From Glycomyces luteolus (GTDB lineage Bacteria > Actinomycetota > Actinomycetes > Mycobacteriales > Micromonosporaceae), in assembly GCF_027622875.1 (NCBI RefSeq), contig NZ_JAPZVP010000007.1, forward strand, positions 1-64,000: a stretch of DNA of 64,000 bases. The letters are read 5' to 3'. The notes beneath the pieces were generated by a model, which made no database searches, was not told the origin of the DNA, and was given only the letters and a program-made list of their open reading frames with translations. The first letter of the stretch is position 1; every line of letters begins with the position of its first letter. Below are positions 51,183 to 60,125 of the stretch, piece after piece. The position numbers and the translations under genes are program-made.

Positions 51183-52658
51183 ATGAAGCTCGTAGCAGTC
51201 ACCTCGTGCCCGACGGGTATCGCCCACACCTACATGGCCGCCGAGGCACTCGAACAGGCCGCCATCGCGGCCGGACACGAGATCCAGGTCGAGACGCAGG
51301 GCGCCGCCGGCGCCGAAGCGCTCAACCCGACCGACATCGCCGAGGCCGACGCGGTCATCTTCGCCGCCGACGTCGACGTGCGCGACAAGGATCGCTTCGC
51401 CGGGAAACCCCTCGTGTCCGGCCCGGTCAAGCGCGGCATCAACAACGCGGACGCGATGGTCGCCGAAGCCGTCGCCCTGGCCGAAGCCGCACCCGCCGCG
51501 AAACCCGAGGCCGGATCCGTCGCACCGATGACGGCGGCGGCACCGAAGCTCGGCCCCGGCGCGAAGCTCCGGCTGTGGCTGATGACCGGTGTGTCCTACA
51601 TGCTGCCGTTCGTCGCCGCCGGCGGCATCCTCATCGCCCTCGCGTTCCTCATCGGCGGAGCCGAGATCAACCAGGTCGTCTACGGCGGTGAGTTCGAAGG
51701 CGTCACCTACGAGGCCATCGCCAACCCGACCGACATCCTCGCCCAGGCCGGGTTCGCCGGCGTGCTGATGTACCTCGGCGCGACGGCCTTCTCGATGCTG
51801 GTGCCGATCCTGGCGGGCTACATCGCCTTCGGCATGGCCGACCGCATGGGCATCGCACCCGGCGTCGTCGGCGGCCTGGTGGCCGTCGCCATCGGCGCGG
51901 GCTTCCTCGGCGGCCTCGTCGCCGGCCTGCTCGCCGGCGCGGTCGTCATGGCGCTCAAGCTCATCAAACCCGGCCAAGCGCTGCAAGGCATCATGCGCAT
52001 CGTCGTGATCCCGCTAGTGGGCGTGTTCGTCGTCGGCTTCATCATGCTCGTGGTGGTCGGCCAGCCGATCGCCGCCGCCCAGTCCTGGCTCACCGACTGG
52101 CTCGCCGGCCTCTCCGGGGCCAACGCGATCCTGCTCGGCCTGCTGCTCGGCGCCATGATGGGCTTCGACCTGGGCGGACCGGTGAACAAGGTCGCCTACC
52201 TGTTCGGCGTCGGCGCACTCGCCAGCGGCGATCTCACCATCATGGCCGCTGTCATGGCCGCGGGCATGGTCCCGCCGCTGGGCCTGGCGCTCGCGAGCGT
52301 CGTGCGGCCCAAGCTGTTCACGCCCGGCGAACGGCAGGCCGGCAAGGCCGCCTGGCTCCTCGGCGCCTCCTTCATCACCGAAGGCGCGATCCCGTTCGCC
52401 GCGGCCGACCCGCTGCGCGTCATCCCGTCCACCATGATCGGCGGCGCCGTCGCGGGCGCGGTCTCCATGGCGTTCGAGGCGACGCTGCGGGCCCCTCACG
52501 GCGGCATCTGGGTCATCGGCCTGATCGGCAACTGGGGAGGGTTCCTCGTGGCCCTGCTCGCCGGAACCGCCGCGACCTGCCTCGCGGTGATCGCGCTCAA
52601 GACCGTGGCGCGGTCCGAGACCGCCGCCGAAGCCGACGAGCACGTGCTCGCCATCTGA
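51183..52658 (+). CDS. fruA: PTS fructose transporter EIIBC
   Basis: A 491-residue membrane protein. The EIIB domain (1-100) starts MKLVAVTSCPTGIAHTYMAA with phospho-Cys9. After an Ala/Pro linker (100-120) the EIIC domain has about eight to ten helices, including LLGAMMGFDLGGPVNKVAYL near 325 and GASFITEGAIPFAAADPLRV near 397, the substrate-site signatures of the fructose family. It takes up fructose and releases fructose-1-phosphate for FruK. GAAGAAGAAGG lies upstream of the ATG. Confidence 0.95.
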   Translation: MKLVAVTSCPTGIAHTYMAAEALEQAAIAAGHEIQVETQGAAGAEALNPTDIAEADAVIFAADVDVRDKDRFAGKPLVSGPVKRGINNADAMVAEAVALAEAAPAAKPEAGSVAPMTAAAPKLGPGAKLRLWLMTGVSYMLPFVAAGGILIALAFLIGGAEINQVVYGGEFEGVTYEAIANPTDILAQAGFAGVLMYLGATAFSMLVPILAGYIAFGMADRMGIAPGVVGGLVAVAIGAGFLGGLVAGLLAGAVVMALKLIKPGQALQGIMRIVVIPLVGVFVVGFIMLVVVGQPIAAAQSWLTDWLAGLSGANAILLGLLLGAMMGFDLGGPVNKVAYLFGVGALASGDLTIMAAVMAAGMVPPLGLALASVVRPKLFTPGERQAGKAAWLLGASFITEGAIPFAAADPLRVIPSTMIGGAVAGAVSMAFEATLRAPHGGIWVIGLIGNWGGFLVALLAGTAATCLAVIALKTVARSETAAEADEHVLAI

Positions 52659-52678
52659 TCCGCAGGGAAGGAACCGAG

Positions 52679-52948
52679 ATGTCCGAACGCCGCGTAGTCA
52701 TCGCCTCCACCGTGGGCCTCCACGCCCGCCCGGCCAAACTGTTCGCGAAGCTCGCCGGAGACCTGCCCGCCAAGGTCACCATCGCGAAGGAAGGCCAGGA
52801 GCCGGTCGACGCCCGCTCGCTCCTGATGATCCTCACCTTGGACGCCAAGGGCGGCGACGAGGTCGTCCTCGCTGCCGAAGGCGAAGGCGCCGAGGAATCC
52901 CTCGACGCACTCGCCGCCGAGCTGCAGACCGACCGCGACGCCCCCTGA
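52679..52948 (+). CDS. ptsH: HPr phosphocarrier protein
   Basis: An 89-residue HPr. Catalytic His15 is in GLHARPAKLF and the regulatory-site Ser47 is in VDARSLLMILTL. HPr kinase is generally absent from actinobacteria, so Ser47 may not be used. GGAAGG lies 6 nt before the ATG. HPr is usually encoded elsewhere in actinomycetes; here it lies in the fructose operon. Confidence 0.96.
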   Translation: MSERRVVIASTVGLHARPAKLFAKLAGDLPAKVTIAKEGQEPVDARSLLMILTLDAKGGDEVVLAAEGEGAEESLDALAAELQTDRDAP

Positions 52949-52957
52949 GGAGCCATC

Positions 52958-54613
52958 GTGACCGCTGAGATGACCGGCATCGGCGTCAGCCCGGGCGCCG
53001 CGTACGCACCGGTGGCCCGGCTCGCACCCGTGCCCGCCCCGCCCGCCGACACCGGGCCCGAGCCCGACCCTGCCGCCGCGCTCGCCAGGGCCAAGACCGC
53101 CCTCGAAGCGGTCGCCGCCGACCTCGACGACCGCGCCGAAGCCGCCAGCGGGACCACCGCCGACATCCTCGACGCCCAGTCGATGATGCCCCGCGACCCC
53201 GCGCTGGCCGACCAGATCGAGAAGGCGCTCGCGGGCGGCCGCTCGACCCCGCACGCCGTCATCGAGGCCTACGGGTTCTTCCGGTCCGCGCTCGAAGCCG
53301 CCGGGGGCTACCTCGCCGAACGCGCCGCCGACCTCGACGACCTGCGCGACCGCACGATCGCCGTGCTGCTCGGCCGGCCCATGCCGGGACTGCCCGACCC
53401 CGGGCATCCGTTCGTGCTGGTGGCCAAGGACCTCGCACCCGCCGACACCGCCGCGCTCGACCCGGCGAAAGTCGTCGCGATCGTCACCGAGCAGGGCGGG
53501 CCCACCAGCCACACCGCGATCCTCGCCAAGTCGATGGGGCTGCCCGCGGTCGTCGCCTGCCCGGCCGCCGCCGCTCTGGCGGACGGCACCGAGGTCCTGG
53601 TCGACGGCGGCACGGGCCTGATCGTGCCCGATCCCGAACCGGGAAGGGTTCGCCGCGTCCTCGACGCCGAGGCGCGGCGGAACGCGGCGCTCGAAGCGAG
53701 CCGCGGCCCGGGCCGCACCGCCGACGGGTACGCCGTGCAGCTCCTGGTGAACCTCGGCTCCCAGGCCGACCTCGCGGCCGCCGCCGCGGTCGACAGCGAA
53801 GGCGTGGGCCTGTTCCGCACCGAGTTCCTGTTCCTCGACCGCGAGACCGCACCCACTGTGGACGAGCAGGTCGAGGCGTACGGGCAGGTGTTCGCGGCCT
53901 TCTCCGGCAGGAAGGTCGTCGTGCGCACCCTCGACGCCGGAGCGGACAAGCCGCTCGCGTTCGTCGACCACGGCGACGAGCCCAACCCGGCGCTCGGCGT
54001 GCGCGGCATCCGATTGGCCCGCACCGACGCCGGATCCTCCCTACTGGACGACCAGCTCACCGCGATCGCCGCCGCCGCGGCGAAGCACTCGGCGGAAGTG
54101 TGGGTCATGGCCCCGATGGTCGCGACCCCCGGCGAGGCCGCCGCGTTCGCCGACCGGTGCCGCGCCCGCGGACTGCCCACGGCGGGCACCATGATCGAGG
54201 TCCCGGCCGCGGCGCTGCGCGCCTCACGGGTGCTCGACGGCTGCGACTTCGCGAGCCTGGGCACCAACGACCTCGGCCAGTACACGCTCGCCGCCGACCG
54301 CATGAACGGCGCGCTCGCCGAACTCCTCGACCCCTGGCAGCCCGCCCTGCTCGACCTGGTGAGCCTCGCCGCCGAGGCCGGGCGCGAGGCGGAGAAACCG
54401 GTCGGGGTGTGCGGCGAGGCCGCGAGCGATCCGCTGCTGGCATGCGTCCTCGTCGGCCTCGGCGTCACGAGCCTGTCGATGGCGCCGGGCGCCGTCGCGG
54501 CCGTCCGCGCCGAACTGTCCACGCGCACGCTCGCCGACTGCGCGGGCATGGCGGCCCGGGCGCTGCACTCGGACGACGCGGCGGAGGCCCGCCGGGCGGT
54601 CGCCGCCTATTGA
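52958..54613 (+). CDS. ptsI: PTS enzyme I (PEP-protein phosphotransferase)
   Basis: A 551-residue enzyme that starts the PTS phosphate chain from PEP. The N-terminal HPr-binding helices (about 35-150), phospho-His185 in TEQGGPTSHTAILAKSMGLP, the GVGLFRTEFLFLDR segment near 285, and FASLGTNDLGQY with a C-terminal GVCGEAASDPL (catalytic Cys near 484) are all intact. The GTG start follows GAGGAG by 6 nt. Last gene of the operon. A repeat copy lies 6 bp after its stop and no other terminator is seen. Confidence 0.96.
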   Translation: MTAEMTGIGVSPGAAYAPVARLAPVPAPPADTGPEPDPAAALARAKTALEAVAADLDDRAEAASGTTADILDAQSMMPRDPALADQIEKALAGGRSTPHAVIEAYGFFRSALEAAGGYLAERAADLDDLRDRTIAVLLGRPMPGLPDPGHPFVLVAKDLAPADTAALDPAKVVAIVTEQGGPTSHTAILAKSMGLPAVVACPAAAALADGTEVLVDGGTGLIVPDPEPGRVRRVLDAEARRNAALEASRGPGRTADGYAVQLLVNLGSQADLAAAAAVDSEGVGLFRTEFLFLDRETAPTVDEQVEAYGQVFAAFSGRKVVVRTLDAGADKPLAFVDHGDEPNPALGVRGIRLARTDAGSSLLDDQLTAIAAAAAKHSAEVWVMAPMVATPGEAAAFADRCRARGLPTAGTMIEVPAAALRASRVLDGCDFASLGTNDLGQYTLAADRMNGALAELLDPWQPALLDLVSLAAEAGREAEKPVGVCGEAASDPLLACVLVGLGVTSLSMAPGAVAAVRAELSTRTLADCAGMAARALHSDDAAEARRAVAAY

Positions 54614-54619
54614 CCACCC

Positions 54620-54649
54620 GGGTGCCACGTGACGCGTGATGTACTACCC
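54620..54649 (-). repeat. Dispersed palindromic repeat, copy 9
   Basis: GGGTGCCACGTGACGCGTGA continues with TGTACTACCC. Outer GGGT and ACCC are inverted. It lies just after the ptsI stop codon. Confidence 0.6.
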
Positions 54650-54737
54650 GCCCCGGGGCTGCGGGCGGCGACTCGTGCCGCCACGGCCGACGTGCCCGGG
54701 AGCGCGGCCGGTTCGGGCGATACCGGACCCTTCAACT

Positions 54738-54773
54738 AACCCATTTACAAAGGCGGCGTTCGCGCCGTACCAT
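54738..54773 (+). promoter_or_regulatory. Promoter and operator of the ROK regulator gene
   Basis: TTTACA (54744-54749), an 18-bp spacer and TACCAT, ending 6 nt before the ATG: a leaderless layout. AACCCATTTACAAAG (54738-54752) covers the -35 and matches 14 of 15 bases at 56148-56162 before the sugar-binding protein gene. Confidence 0.7.
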
Positions 54774-54779
54774 GCATTC

Positions 54780-55985
54780 ATGAAGTCCACCTCGCGCGAC
54801 ATCCGCCTCCGCAACTGCTTCGCAGTGCTCCGGCACCTGATCGCGGACGCCCCCACCTCCCGCCAGATCCTCGCCCGCGAGACCGACCTCAGCGTCGCCA
54901 CCGTCTCCAACCTGGTGACCGACCTGATCGAACTCGGCGTCGTCATCGAAGTGGGCCGCGAGGACTCCGGCGGCGGCAGGCCCCGCGCCCTGCTCGCGCC
55001 CAACGCGGGAGGCGGCGTCATGATCGGCGTCGACGTCGCCGAAACCTACGTCTACCTCGAGGTCTACGACCTCACCCTGGCCGTCGTCGACCGCGTCGAA
55101 GAACGCATGGAGCCCAGCGAGAACGCCCCCGAACAGGTCATCGGCCACATCGCCTCCGCCATGGACCAGGTCCGCGAACGCCTCGGCGACCGCGCCGTCC
55201 TCGGCCTCGGCGTCAGCCTCCCCGGCCAGGTAGACGTCACCTGGGGCGTCTCCGGCTTCGCCCCCAACTGGAACTGGCACGACGTCCCCTTCCGCAAACT
55301 CCTCGACGACCGCCTCCAACTCGGCGTCCCCATCTACCTCGACAACCCCCTCAAGACCATCACCGTCGGCGAACTCTGGTTCGGCGAAGGCCGCGGCGTC
55401 GACCGCCTCGCCGTCCTCATCCTCGGCACCGGCGTCGGCGCCGGACTCGCCTTCGGCGGCCAGCTCTACCGCGGCGCCACCAACTCGGCAGGGGAGTGGG
55501 GCCACACCACCATCAACCCCGCCGGACCCCAATGCCGCTGCGGCGCAAAAGGATGCATCGAGGCCTACATCGGCGCGCCGGCCATCCTCTGGCACTGGGG
55601 CCAACTCGACGGCCGCGCCAAGGCCGGATCCCAGACCGAGGCCATGGCCGCGCTCGCCGCCGCCTGGGAAGCCGGCGAACCCACCGCCGTCCGCACTGTC
55701 GAGACCGTCGCCGAATACCTCGCCGCCGGCGTCGCGAACCTCCTCAACCTCTTCAACCCCGACCTCGTCGTCCTCGACGGCTGGGTCACCAGCGCCCTCG
55801 GCGACGCCCTCATCCCCGAATTCGAACGCCGCCTCCCCGACCACGCCATGGAGGCCCCGCTCAAAGCCGCCCGCCTCAAACGCAACGGCCAGGACCGCAA
55901 CATGGTCGCCCTCGGCGCCGCCGCACTGGCCCTCGAAGGACACCTGAACCGCCTGAACACGGTGGGCTCCCGCAGCCGCCGCTGA
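54780..55985 (+). CDS. ROK-family transcriptional regulator
   Basis: A 401-residue NagC/XylR-type repressor. An N-terminal winged helix (about 5-65: SRQILARETDLSVATVSNLV) precedes a sugar-kinase-like ROK domain with ILGTGVGAGLAFGGQLYRG and the zinc site CRCGAKGCIEAY. The shared site at its own and the next gene's promoter suggests it represses both and is released by a sugar or sugar phosphate. It is likely leaderless. Confidence 0.9.
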   Translation: MKSTSRDIRLRNCFAVLRHLIADAPTSRQILARETDLSVATVSNLVTDLIELGVVIEVGREDSGGGRPRALLAPNAGGGVMIGVDVAETYVYLEVYDLTLAVVDRVEERMEPSENAPEQVIGHIASAMDQVRERLGDRAVLGLGVSLPGQVDVTWGVSGFAPNWNWHDVPFRKLLDDRLQLGVPIYLDNPLKTITVGELWFGEGRGVDRLAVLILGTGVGAGLAFGGQLYRGATNSAGEWGHTTINPAGPQCRCGAKGCIEAYIGAPAILWHWGQLDGRAKAGSQTEAMAALAAAWEAGEPTAVRTVETVAEYLAAGVANLLNLFNPDLVVLDGWVTSALGDALIPEFERRLPDHAMEAPLKAARLKRNGQDRNMVALGAAALALEGHLNRLNTVGSRSRR

Positions 55986-56283
55986 ACCCCGCCGCCTCGC
56001 GGCACCGCCGCCCCGGCGGTCGCACACGCCCCAGTCGTCCCTCCCGGCTGGGGCCGTTCGTGTTGTGCGCTGGGGAAACTCGCGCACCTCCTGCGGTGAT
56101 CGCTCCCACCGGTTTCGAGCGCAAATCGTTATCCGAGCCCTTACTCCAACCCATTGACAAAGTGAGTGGCGCTCGCAACACTGGAGGCGAATCGACGGAC
56201 GTCGAATCTCCGCTGCGACGTCGACCAGACACGGGGTCGCACGGGGAGCCCTTCCGACCTCTCAACGTAGCGAGGAGCTCGTC
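55986..56283. other. Intergenic region, 298 bp
   Basis: The first half contains GC-rich sequence with no gene and a possible weak stop for the ROK transcript. The second half holds the promoter and operator of the ABC operon (56148-56182) and a leader of about 95 nt. No riboswitch-like fold was recognised. Confidence 0.5.
56148..56182 (+). promoter_or_regulatory. Promoter and ROK operator of the sugar ABC operon
   Basis: TTGACA (56154-56159), a 17-bp spacer and AACACT. AACCCATTGACAAAG (56148-56162) overlaps the -35 and repeats the site at the ROK gene. Confidence 0.75.
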
Positions 56284-57582
56284 ATGGTTGCCTTCAAGCG
56301 CAACGACCCTTCCCAGCAAACGCTCGCCAAACTGGCGATGAACCGCCGCCGCATGCTCGCCCTCGGCGGCCTCGCCGCCGGGGCCGGAGCGCTCAGCGCG
56401 TGCGGCGGCAACACCGGCCGCGGCTCCAGCGAGGGCGTCAACCTCTCGCAGTGGTACCACCAGTACGGCGAGGCCGGCACGCAGCAGGCCGCCGAGAAGT
56501 ACGCCGCCGCGTACAAGGACGCCACGGTCACCATCAACTGGATCCCCGGCGACTACGACACCGCACTCTCCTCGGGCCTCCTTGCCGAGAAGGAGGGCGA
56601 CTACCCGGACGTCTTCGAAGGCCACCTCAACCGCGCCATGGTCGAGAGCGGCCAGATCGTCCCGCTCGACGACATCCTCGCCGACGTCCTCGACGACTAC
56701 ACTCCCGACGACCTGGCGCGCAACACCATCGACGGCAAGCTCTACGGCGTCCGCATGATCGACGACCCGCAGTTCCTCTACTACCGGCCGTCCCTGCTGG
56801 AGGCCCAGGGCATCACGCCCCCCGCCACCTTCGAAGAGCTCATGTCCGCCGCCGCCGCGCTCACCACCGGCGACGTCAAGGGCCTCTTCCTCGGCAACGA
56901 CGACTCGGCCACCAAGCTGTTCCAGCCGATCGTCTTCTCCGCCGGCGAGACCCTGCTGACCGACGCCAACGAGATCGGCTTCACCAAGGAGACCGTCCTC
57001 GCCGGGGCACTGCAGGTCAAGGAGCTCCACGACTCCTCCTCGCTGCTCGTCGGCGCCCCGACCGAGGCCTGGGACCCGTCCTCGATCATCCAGAACCTCT
57101 GTGCGATCCAGTGGTGCGGCCTCTGGGCGCTCCCGCAGATCATCGAGGCCCACGGCGACGACATCAACGTGATCCCCTTCCCCGCCTTCGGCGGCGGCAC
57201 GCCGACCGTCTTCAACGGCGGCTGGGACACCTTCGTCAACGCCAAGTCCGCGAACGTCGAAGAGGCGAAGGCCTTCGTCAAGTGGCTCTGGATCGACAAC
57301 GAGGAGTTCATCCTCGACTGGAACCTCTCCTACGGCTTCCACATCCCGCCCCGCCTCTCGATGCGCGGCAGCGCCGAGCAGCTCCAGTCCGGCCCCGCCG
57401 CCGAGGCCGTCCGCATCTCCGAGGAGTTCGGCTGGGCCGAGAACCCGAACTGGACTCCCAAGATGGAGACCGCGGTCGACGACATGATGAACCACATCGT
57501 CCTCGAAGGAGCCGACCCCGACGCCGAGTTCGACGCCGCCGCCGCCACCATCCAGGGCGAACTCGACTCGATCTTCGGCTAG
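56284..57582 (+). CDS. Sugar ABC transporter substrate-binding lipoprotein
   Basis: A 432-residue SBP_bac_1 protein. The signal NRRRMLALGGLAAGAGALSACGG has a Tat-like Arg triplet and lipobox Leu-Ser-Ala-Cys (Cys about 40). The mature part shows the typical hinge segments GKLYGVRMIDDPQFLYYRPS and GGTPTVFNGGWDTFVNAKSA. It feeds sugar to the next two permeases; the sugar is not predictable. GAGGAG lies 6 nt before the ATG. Confidence 0.9.
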   Translation: MVAFKRNDPSQQTLAKLAMNRRRMLALGGLAAGAGALSACGGNTGRGSSEGVNLSQWYHQYGEAGTQQAAEKYAAAYKDATVTINWIPGDYDTALSSGLLAEKEGDYPDVFEGHLNRAMVESGQIVPLDDILADVLDDYTPDDLARNTIDGKLYGVRMIDDPQFLYYRPSLLEAQGITPPATFEELMSAAAALTTGDVKGLFLGNDDSATKLFQPIVFSAGETLLTDANEIGFTKETVLAGALQVKELHDSSSLLVGAPTEAWDPSSIIQNLCAIQWCGLWALPQIIEAHGDDINVIPFPAFGGGTPTVFNGGWDTFVNAKSANVEEAKAFVKWLWIDNEEFILDWNLSYGFHIPPRLSMRGSAEQLQSGPAAEAVRISEEFGWAENPNWTPKMETAVDDMMNHIVLEGADPDAEFDAAAATIQGELDSIFG

Positions 57583-57595
57583 GGGAGTGCGACAC

Positions 57596-58564
57596 GTGGC
57601 AGTCTCCGCAGAGGCCGCCCCGGACGCGAAGGCGGGCACCGGGGAGCACGCTCCCCGGGCCCGCCGGGGCGCCCGCTGGCGGACCTCCCTCACCTTCTGG
57701 TGCTTCGTCGCACCGTTCCTGATCGGCCTCTTGGTCTTCACGGTCATCCCGGTCGTCTGGAGCGCCTACCTGTCGTTCTTCGACGCGACCAACACCGTGA
57801 GCCCCACGCCGGAGGACTTCGTCGGGTTCGGCAACTACACCGCGATGCTGACCGACCCGGCCTTCCAGGACAGCCTCATCACCTTCTCGGTGTTCGCGGC
57901 GTTCATCGTGCCGGTCACCTTCGCGTGCTCACTCGGCCTGGCGCTCATGCTCAACCGGGTGCGCCTCATGCGCGCCTTCTTCCGCTCGGTGTTCTTCCTG
58001 CCGTTCGCCTGCTCCTATGTGGTCGCGGCACTGGTGTGGAAGATGTCGATCTTCAACGGCGTACGCTACGGCCTGGCGAACACCGTCCTCGACCTCTTCG
58101 GCGTCGACGAGATCGCCTGGCTCTTCCGGCCCGACCCGCCGTGGTTCTGGCTCGTCATCGTCTCGCTGCGGCTGTGGATCCAGGTCGGCTTCTACATGAT
58201 CCTGTTCATCGCCGCCCTCCAGCAGATCCCCCAGCACCTCTACGAAGCCGCCTATGTGGACGGTGCGAAGCCCGGCCGGCAGACCTTCTGGCACATCACG
58301 CTGCCGCAGCTGCGCGCCACCTCCGTGGCGGTGCTGATGCTCATCCTCATCGCCGCTTACCAGGCGTTCGACGAGTTCCTGCTCCTGGTGGGCACCATGC
58401 CGTCGGCGAGGCCGCCGCTCGTCTACCTCTACCAGACCTCGCTGGGCATGCAGCAGGAGCTGGGCACCGGCTCGGCGGGCGCGCTCATCCTGGCGCTCCT
58501 GATCGCGCTCGTGACCCTCCTGCAGGGCAAGTTCCTCGGCTTCGGCAACTCGGAAGAGCGGTGA
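57596..58564 (+). CDS. Sugar ABC transporter permease (MalF/UgpA type)
   Basis: A 322-residue membrane protein with six predicted helices. The EAA loop is EAAYVDGAKPGRQTFWHITLPQL. The GTG at 57596 is preferred because GGGGAG (57582-57587) sits 8 nt upstream; a GTG 9 nt earlier overlaps that site. It pairs with the next gene to form the channel. Confidence 0.9.
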   Translation: MAVSAEAAPDAKAGTGEHAPRARRGARWRTSLTFWCFVAPFLIGLLVFTVIPVVWSAYLSFFDATNTVSPTPEDFVGFGNYTAMLTDPAFQDSLITFSVFAAFIVPVTFACSLGLALMLNRVRLMRAFFRSVFFLPFACSYVVAALVWKMSIFNGVRYGLANTVLDLFGVDEIAWLFRPDPPWFWLVIVSLRLWIQVGFYMILFIAALQQIPQHLYEAAYVDGAKPGRQTFWHITLPQLRATSVAVLMLILIAAYQAFDEFLLLVGTMPSARPPLVYLYQTSLGMQQELGTGSAGALILALLIALVTLLQGKFLGFGNSEER

Positions 58565-58567
58565 GCC

Positions 58568-59443
58568 ATGACCATTGAGATCAAGCGCAAGTCCCCGGCC
58601 GGCCGCAGGCGCGGACCCGGCACCAGGGGCGGGGGCGCGGTCAACTTCCTCGGGCTCAGCGTCCTGTCGGTCCTGTTCCTCATCCCGTTCTATCTGATCC
58701 TGCGCAACGCCCTGTCGACGGACGCCGAGATCACGGCGCCCGGCTGGATGTGGTTCCCCGTCGCGCCCGCCTGGGAGAACATCGAGAAGCTGTTCACCGA
58801 CCCGTCGGTGCCGATGGCCCGCGCGCTGCTCAACTCGGCGCTGGTGGCGACCCTGACCACGGTGGGCACGCTGTTCCTCTGCGCCACCGCCGGTTACGGT
58901 CTCGCCCGCATTCCGTACCGGCACGCGAACAAGGTCTTCTACCTGGTGCTGGCGACCCTCATGATCCCCGGCGCAATCACGTTCATTCCGAGCTTCGTGA
59001 TGGTCTCGAGTCTCGGCTGGATCTCCGATCTGCGCGGCCTGGTGATCCCTACGCTCTTCAACGGGTTCGTGGCCTTCCTGTGCCGCCAGTACTTCCTGAG
59101 CTTCCCCAAGGAGCTCGAGGAGGCCGCGCGGGTCGACGGGCTCGGCTACTGGGGCGCGTTCTGGCGCATCGTGATCCCCAACTCGGGGAACTTCCTCGCC
59201 GCGATCGCCGTCATCACCTTCGTGGGTTCGTGGAACTCCTTCCTGTGGCCCTTGGTGATCGGGCGCTCCCCGGACTCGTGGACGGTGCAGGTGGCACTGT
59301 CGACGTTCCTGACGGCCCAGACGGTGAGCCTTTCGCAGCTGTTCCTGGCGGCGCTCGTCGCCATGCTGCCGCTGCTGTTCGTCTTCCTGTTCCTGCAGCG
59401 GTTCCTGGTGCAGGGCGTGGCGCAAACCGGTCTTAAGGGGTGA
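58568..59443 (+). CDS. Sugar ABC transporter permease (MalG/UgpE type)
   Basis: A 291-residue membrane protein with six helices. The EAA loop is EEAARVDGLGYWGAFWRIVIPNS. It follows the first permease by 3 bp. No ATPase gene follows, so the system must borrow an ATPase encoded elsewhere, as Streptomyces importers do with MsiK. Confidence 0.92.
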   Translation: MTIEIKRKSPAGRRRGPGTRGGGAVNFLGLSVLSVLFLIPFYLILRNALSTDAEITAPGWMWFPVAPAWENIEKLFTDPSVPMARALLNSALVATLTTVGTLFLCATAGYGLARIPYRHANKVFYLVLATLMIPGAITFIPSFVMVSSLGWISDLRGLVIPTLFNGFVAFLCRQYFLSFPKELEEAARVDGLGYWGAFWRIVIPNSGNFLAAIAVITFVGSWNSFLWPLVIGRSPDSWTVQVALSTFLTAQTVSLSQLFLAALVAMLPLLFVFLFLQRFLVQGVAQTGLKG

Positions 59444-59520
59444 ACACAAGGGACTCCCTGTTCCCATAGCGGACCGATGCGGATGCTAATGTGAGCTGCA
59501 CTTCGGTCAGCGAGCCCAAC

Positions 59521-59547
59521 CGGCTGCGGGTGAACACCCCGCAGCCG
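59521..59547 (+). terminator. Hairpin in the leader of the DUF4234 gene
   Basis: CGGCTGCGGG and CCCGCAGCCG form a 10-bp stem with a 7-nt loop. It lies between a TAATGT -10-like box (59487-59492) and the gene start, so it could end the ABC operon or act as an attenuator. Confidence 0.5.
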
Positions 59548-59595
59548 TGCGCTTTGACCACGCCCGTCCCCCCTTTGCACAAGGAGTCATCCCCA

Positions 59596-59982
59596 GTGGA
59601 AGAACTGAAGATCCGGTCCCCCTTCGGCGTGTGGATCCTCACCCTCGTCAGCTTCGGCATCTACGGCCTGTTCTGGTACGCCAAGACCGCCACCCAGATC
59701 AAGGCCGTCAACCCGAACAACCCGGGCAACGTCAGCGGCTCCAGCCTCGTGGTGTGGATGCTGTTCGGCTTCATCACCCTGTACATCGTGCCGATCATCA
59801 ACTGGTTCAAGCTCTGCGCCTCCATCAAGGCCGAGCAGCAGGCCGCCGGTCTGGCCCCCACCTTCAACACCGGCGTGGCCACCCTCCTGTGCTTCGTCGC
59901 CGGAACCAACCTCTGCTACATCCAGGCCCAGCAGAACCTGGTCGTGAACGCCGTCAAGGCCCGCCAGGGCGTCCCCGCCTAA
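59596..59982 (+). CDS. DUF4234 membrane protein
   Basis: A 128-residue membrane protein. The family start KIRSPFGVWILTLVSFGIYGLFWY is exact in form, followed by a second and third helix (about 50-75 and 95-112). DUF4234 function is unknown. The GTG start follows AAGGAG by 9 nt. It is downstream of the sugar importer but has its own probable promoter. Confidence 0.85.
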   Translation: MEELKIRSPFGVWILTLVSFGIYGLFWYAKTATQIKAVNPNNPGNVSGSSLVVWMLFGFITLYIVPIINWFKLCASIKAEQQAAGLAPTFNTGVATLLCFVAGTNLCYIQAQQNLVVNAVKARQGVPA

Positions 59983-60047
59983 GACGCCCCTCGTCGTTGC
60001 ACACGCGGAGGCGAAGCCCCCGGCTGCTGATCGCGGCCGGGGGCTTC

Positions 60048-60083
60048 GTGCTGCGTGACGCGTGATATGCCACTGCGCGGCAC
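60048..60083 (-). repeat. Dispersed palindromic repeat, copy 10
   Basis: GTGCTGCGTGACGCGTGATA continues with TGCCACTGCGCGGCAC. Ends GTGC and GCAC are inverted. It lies between the DUF4234 and adenine phosphoribosyltransferase genes. Confidence 0.7.
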
Positions 60084-60125
60084 AGGCGGCGTCCTAGCAG
60101 CCGGGGACCGGCTAACCTTGCCGCT

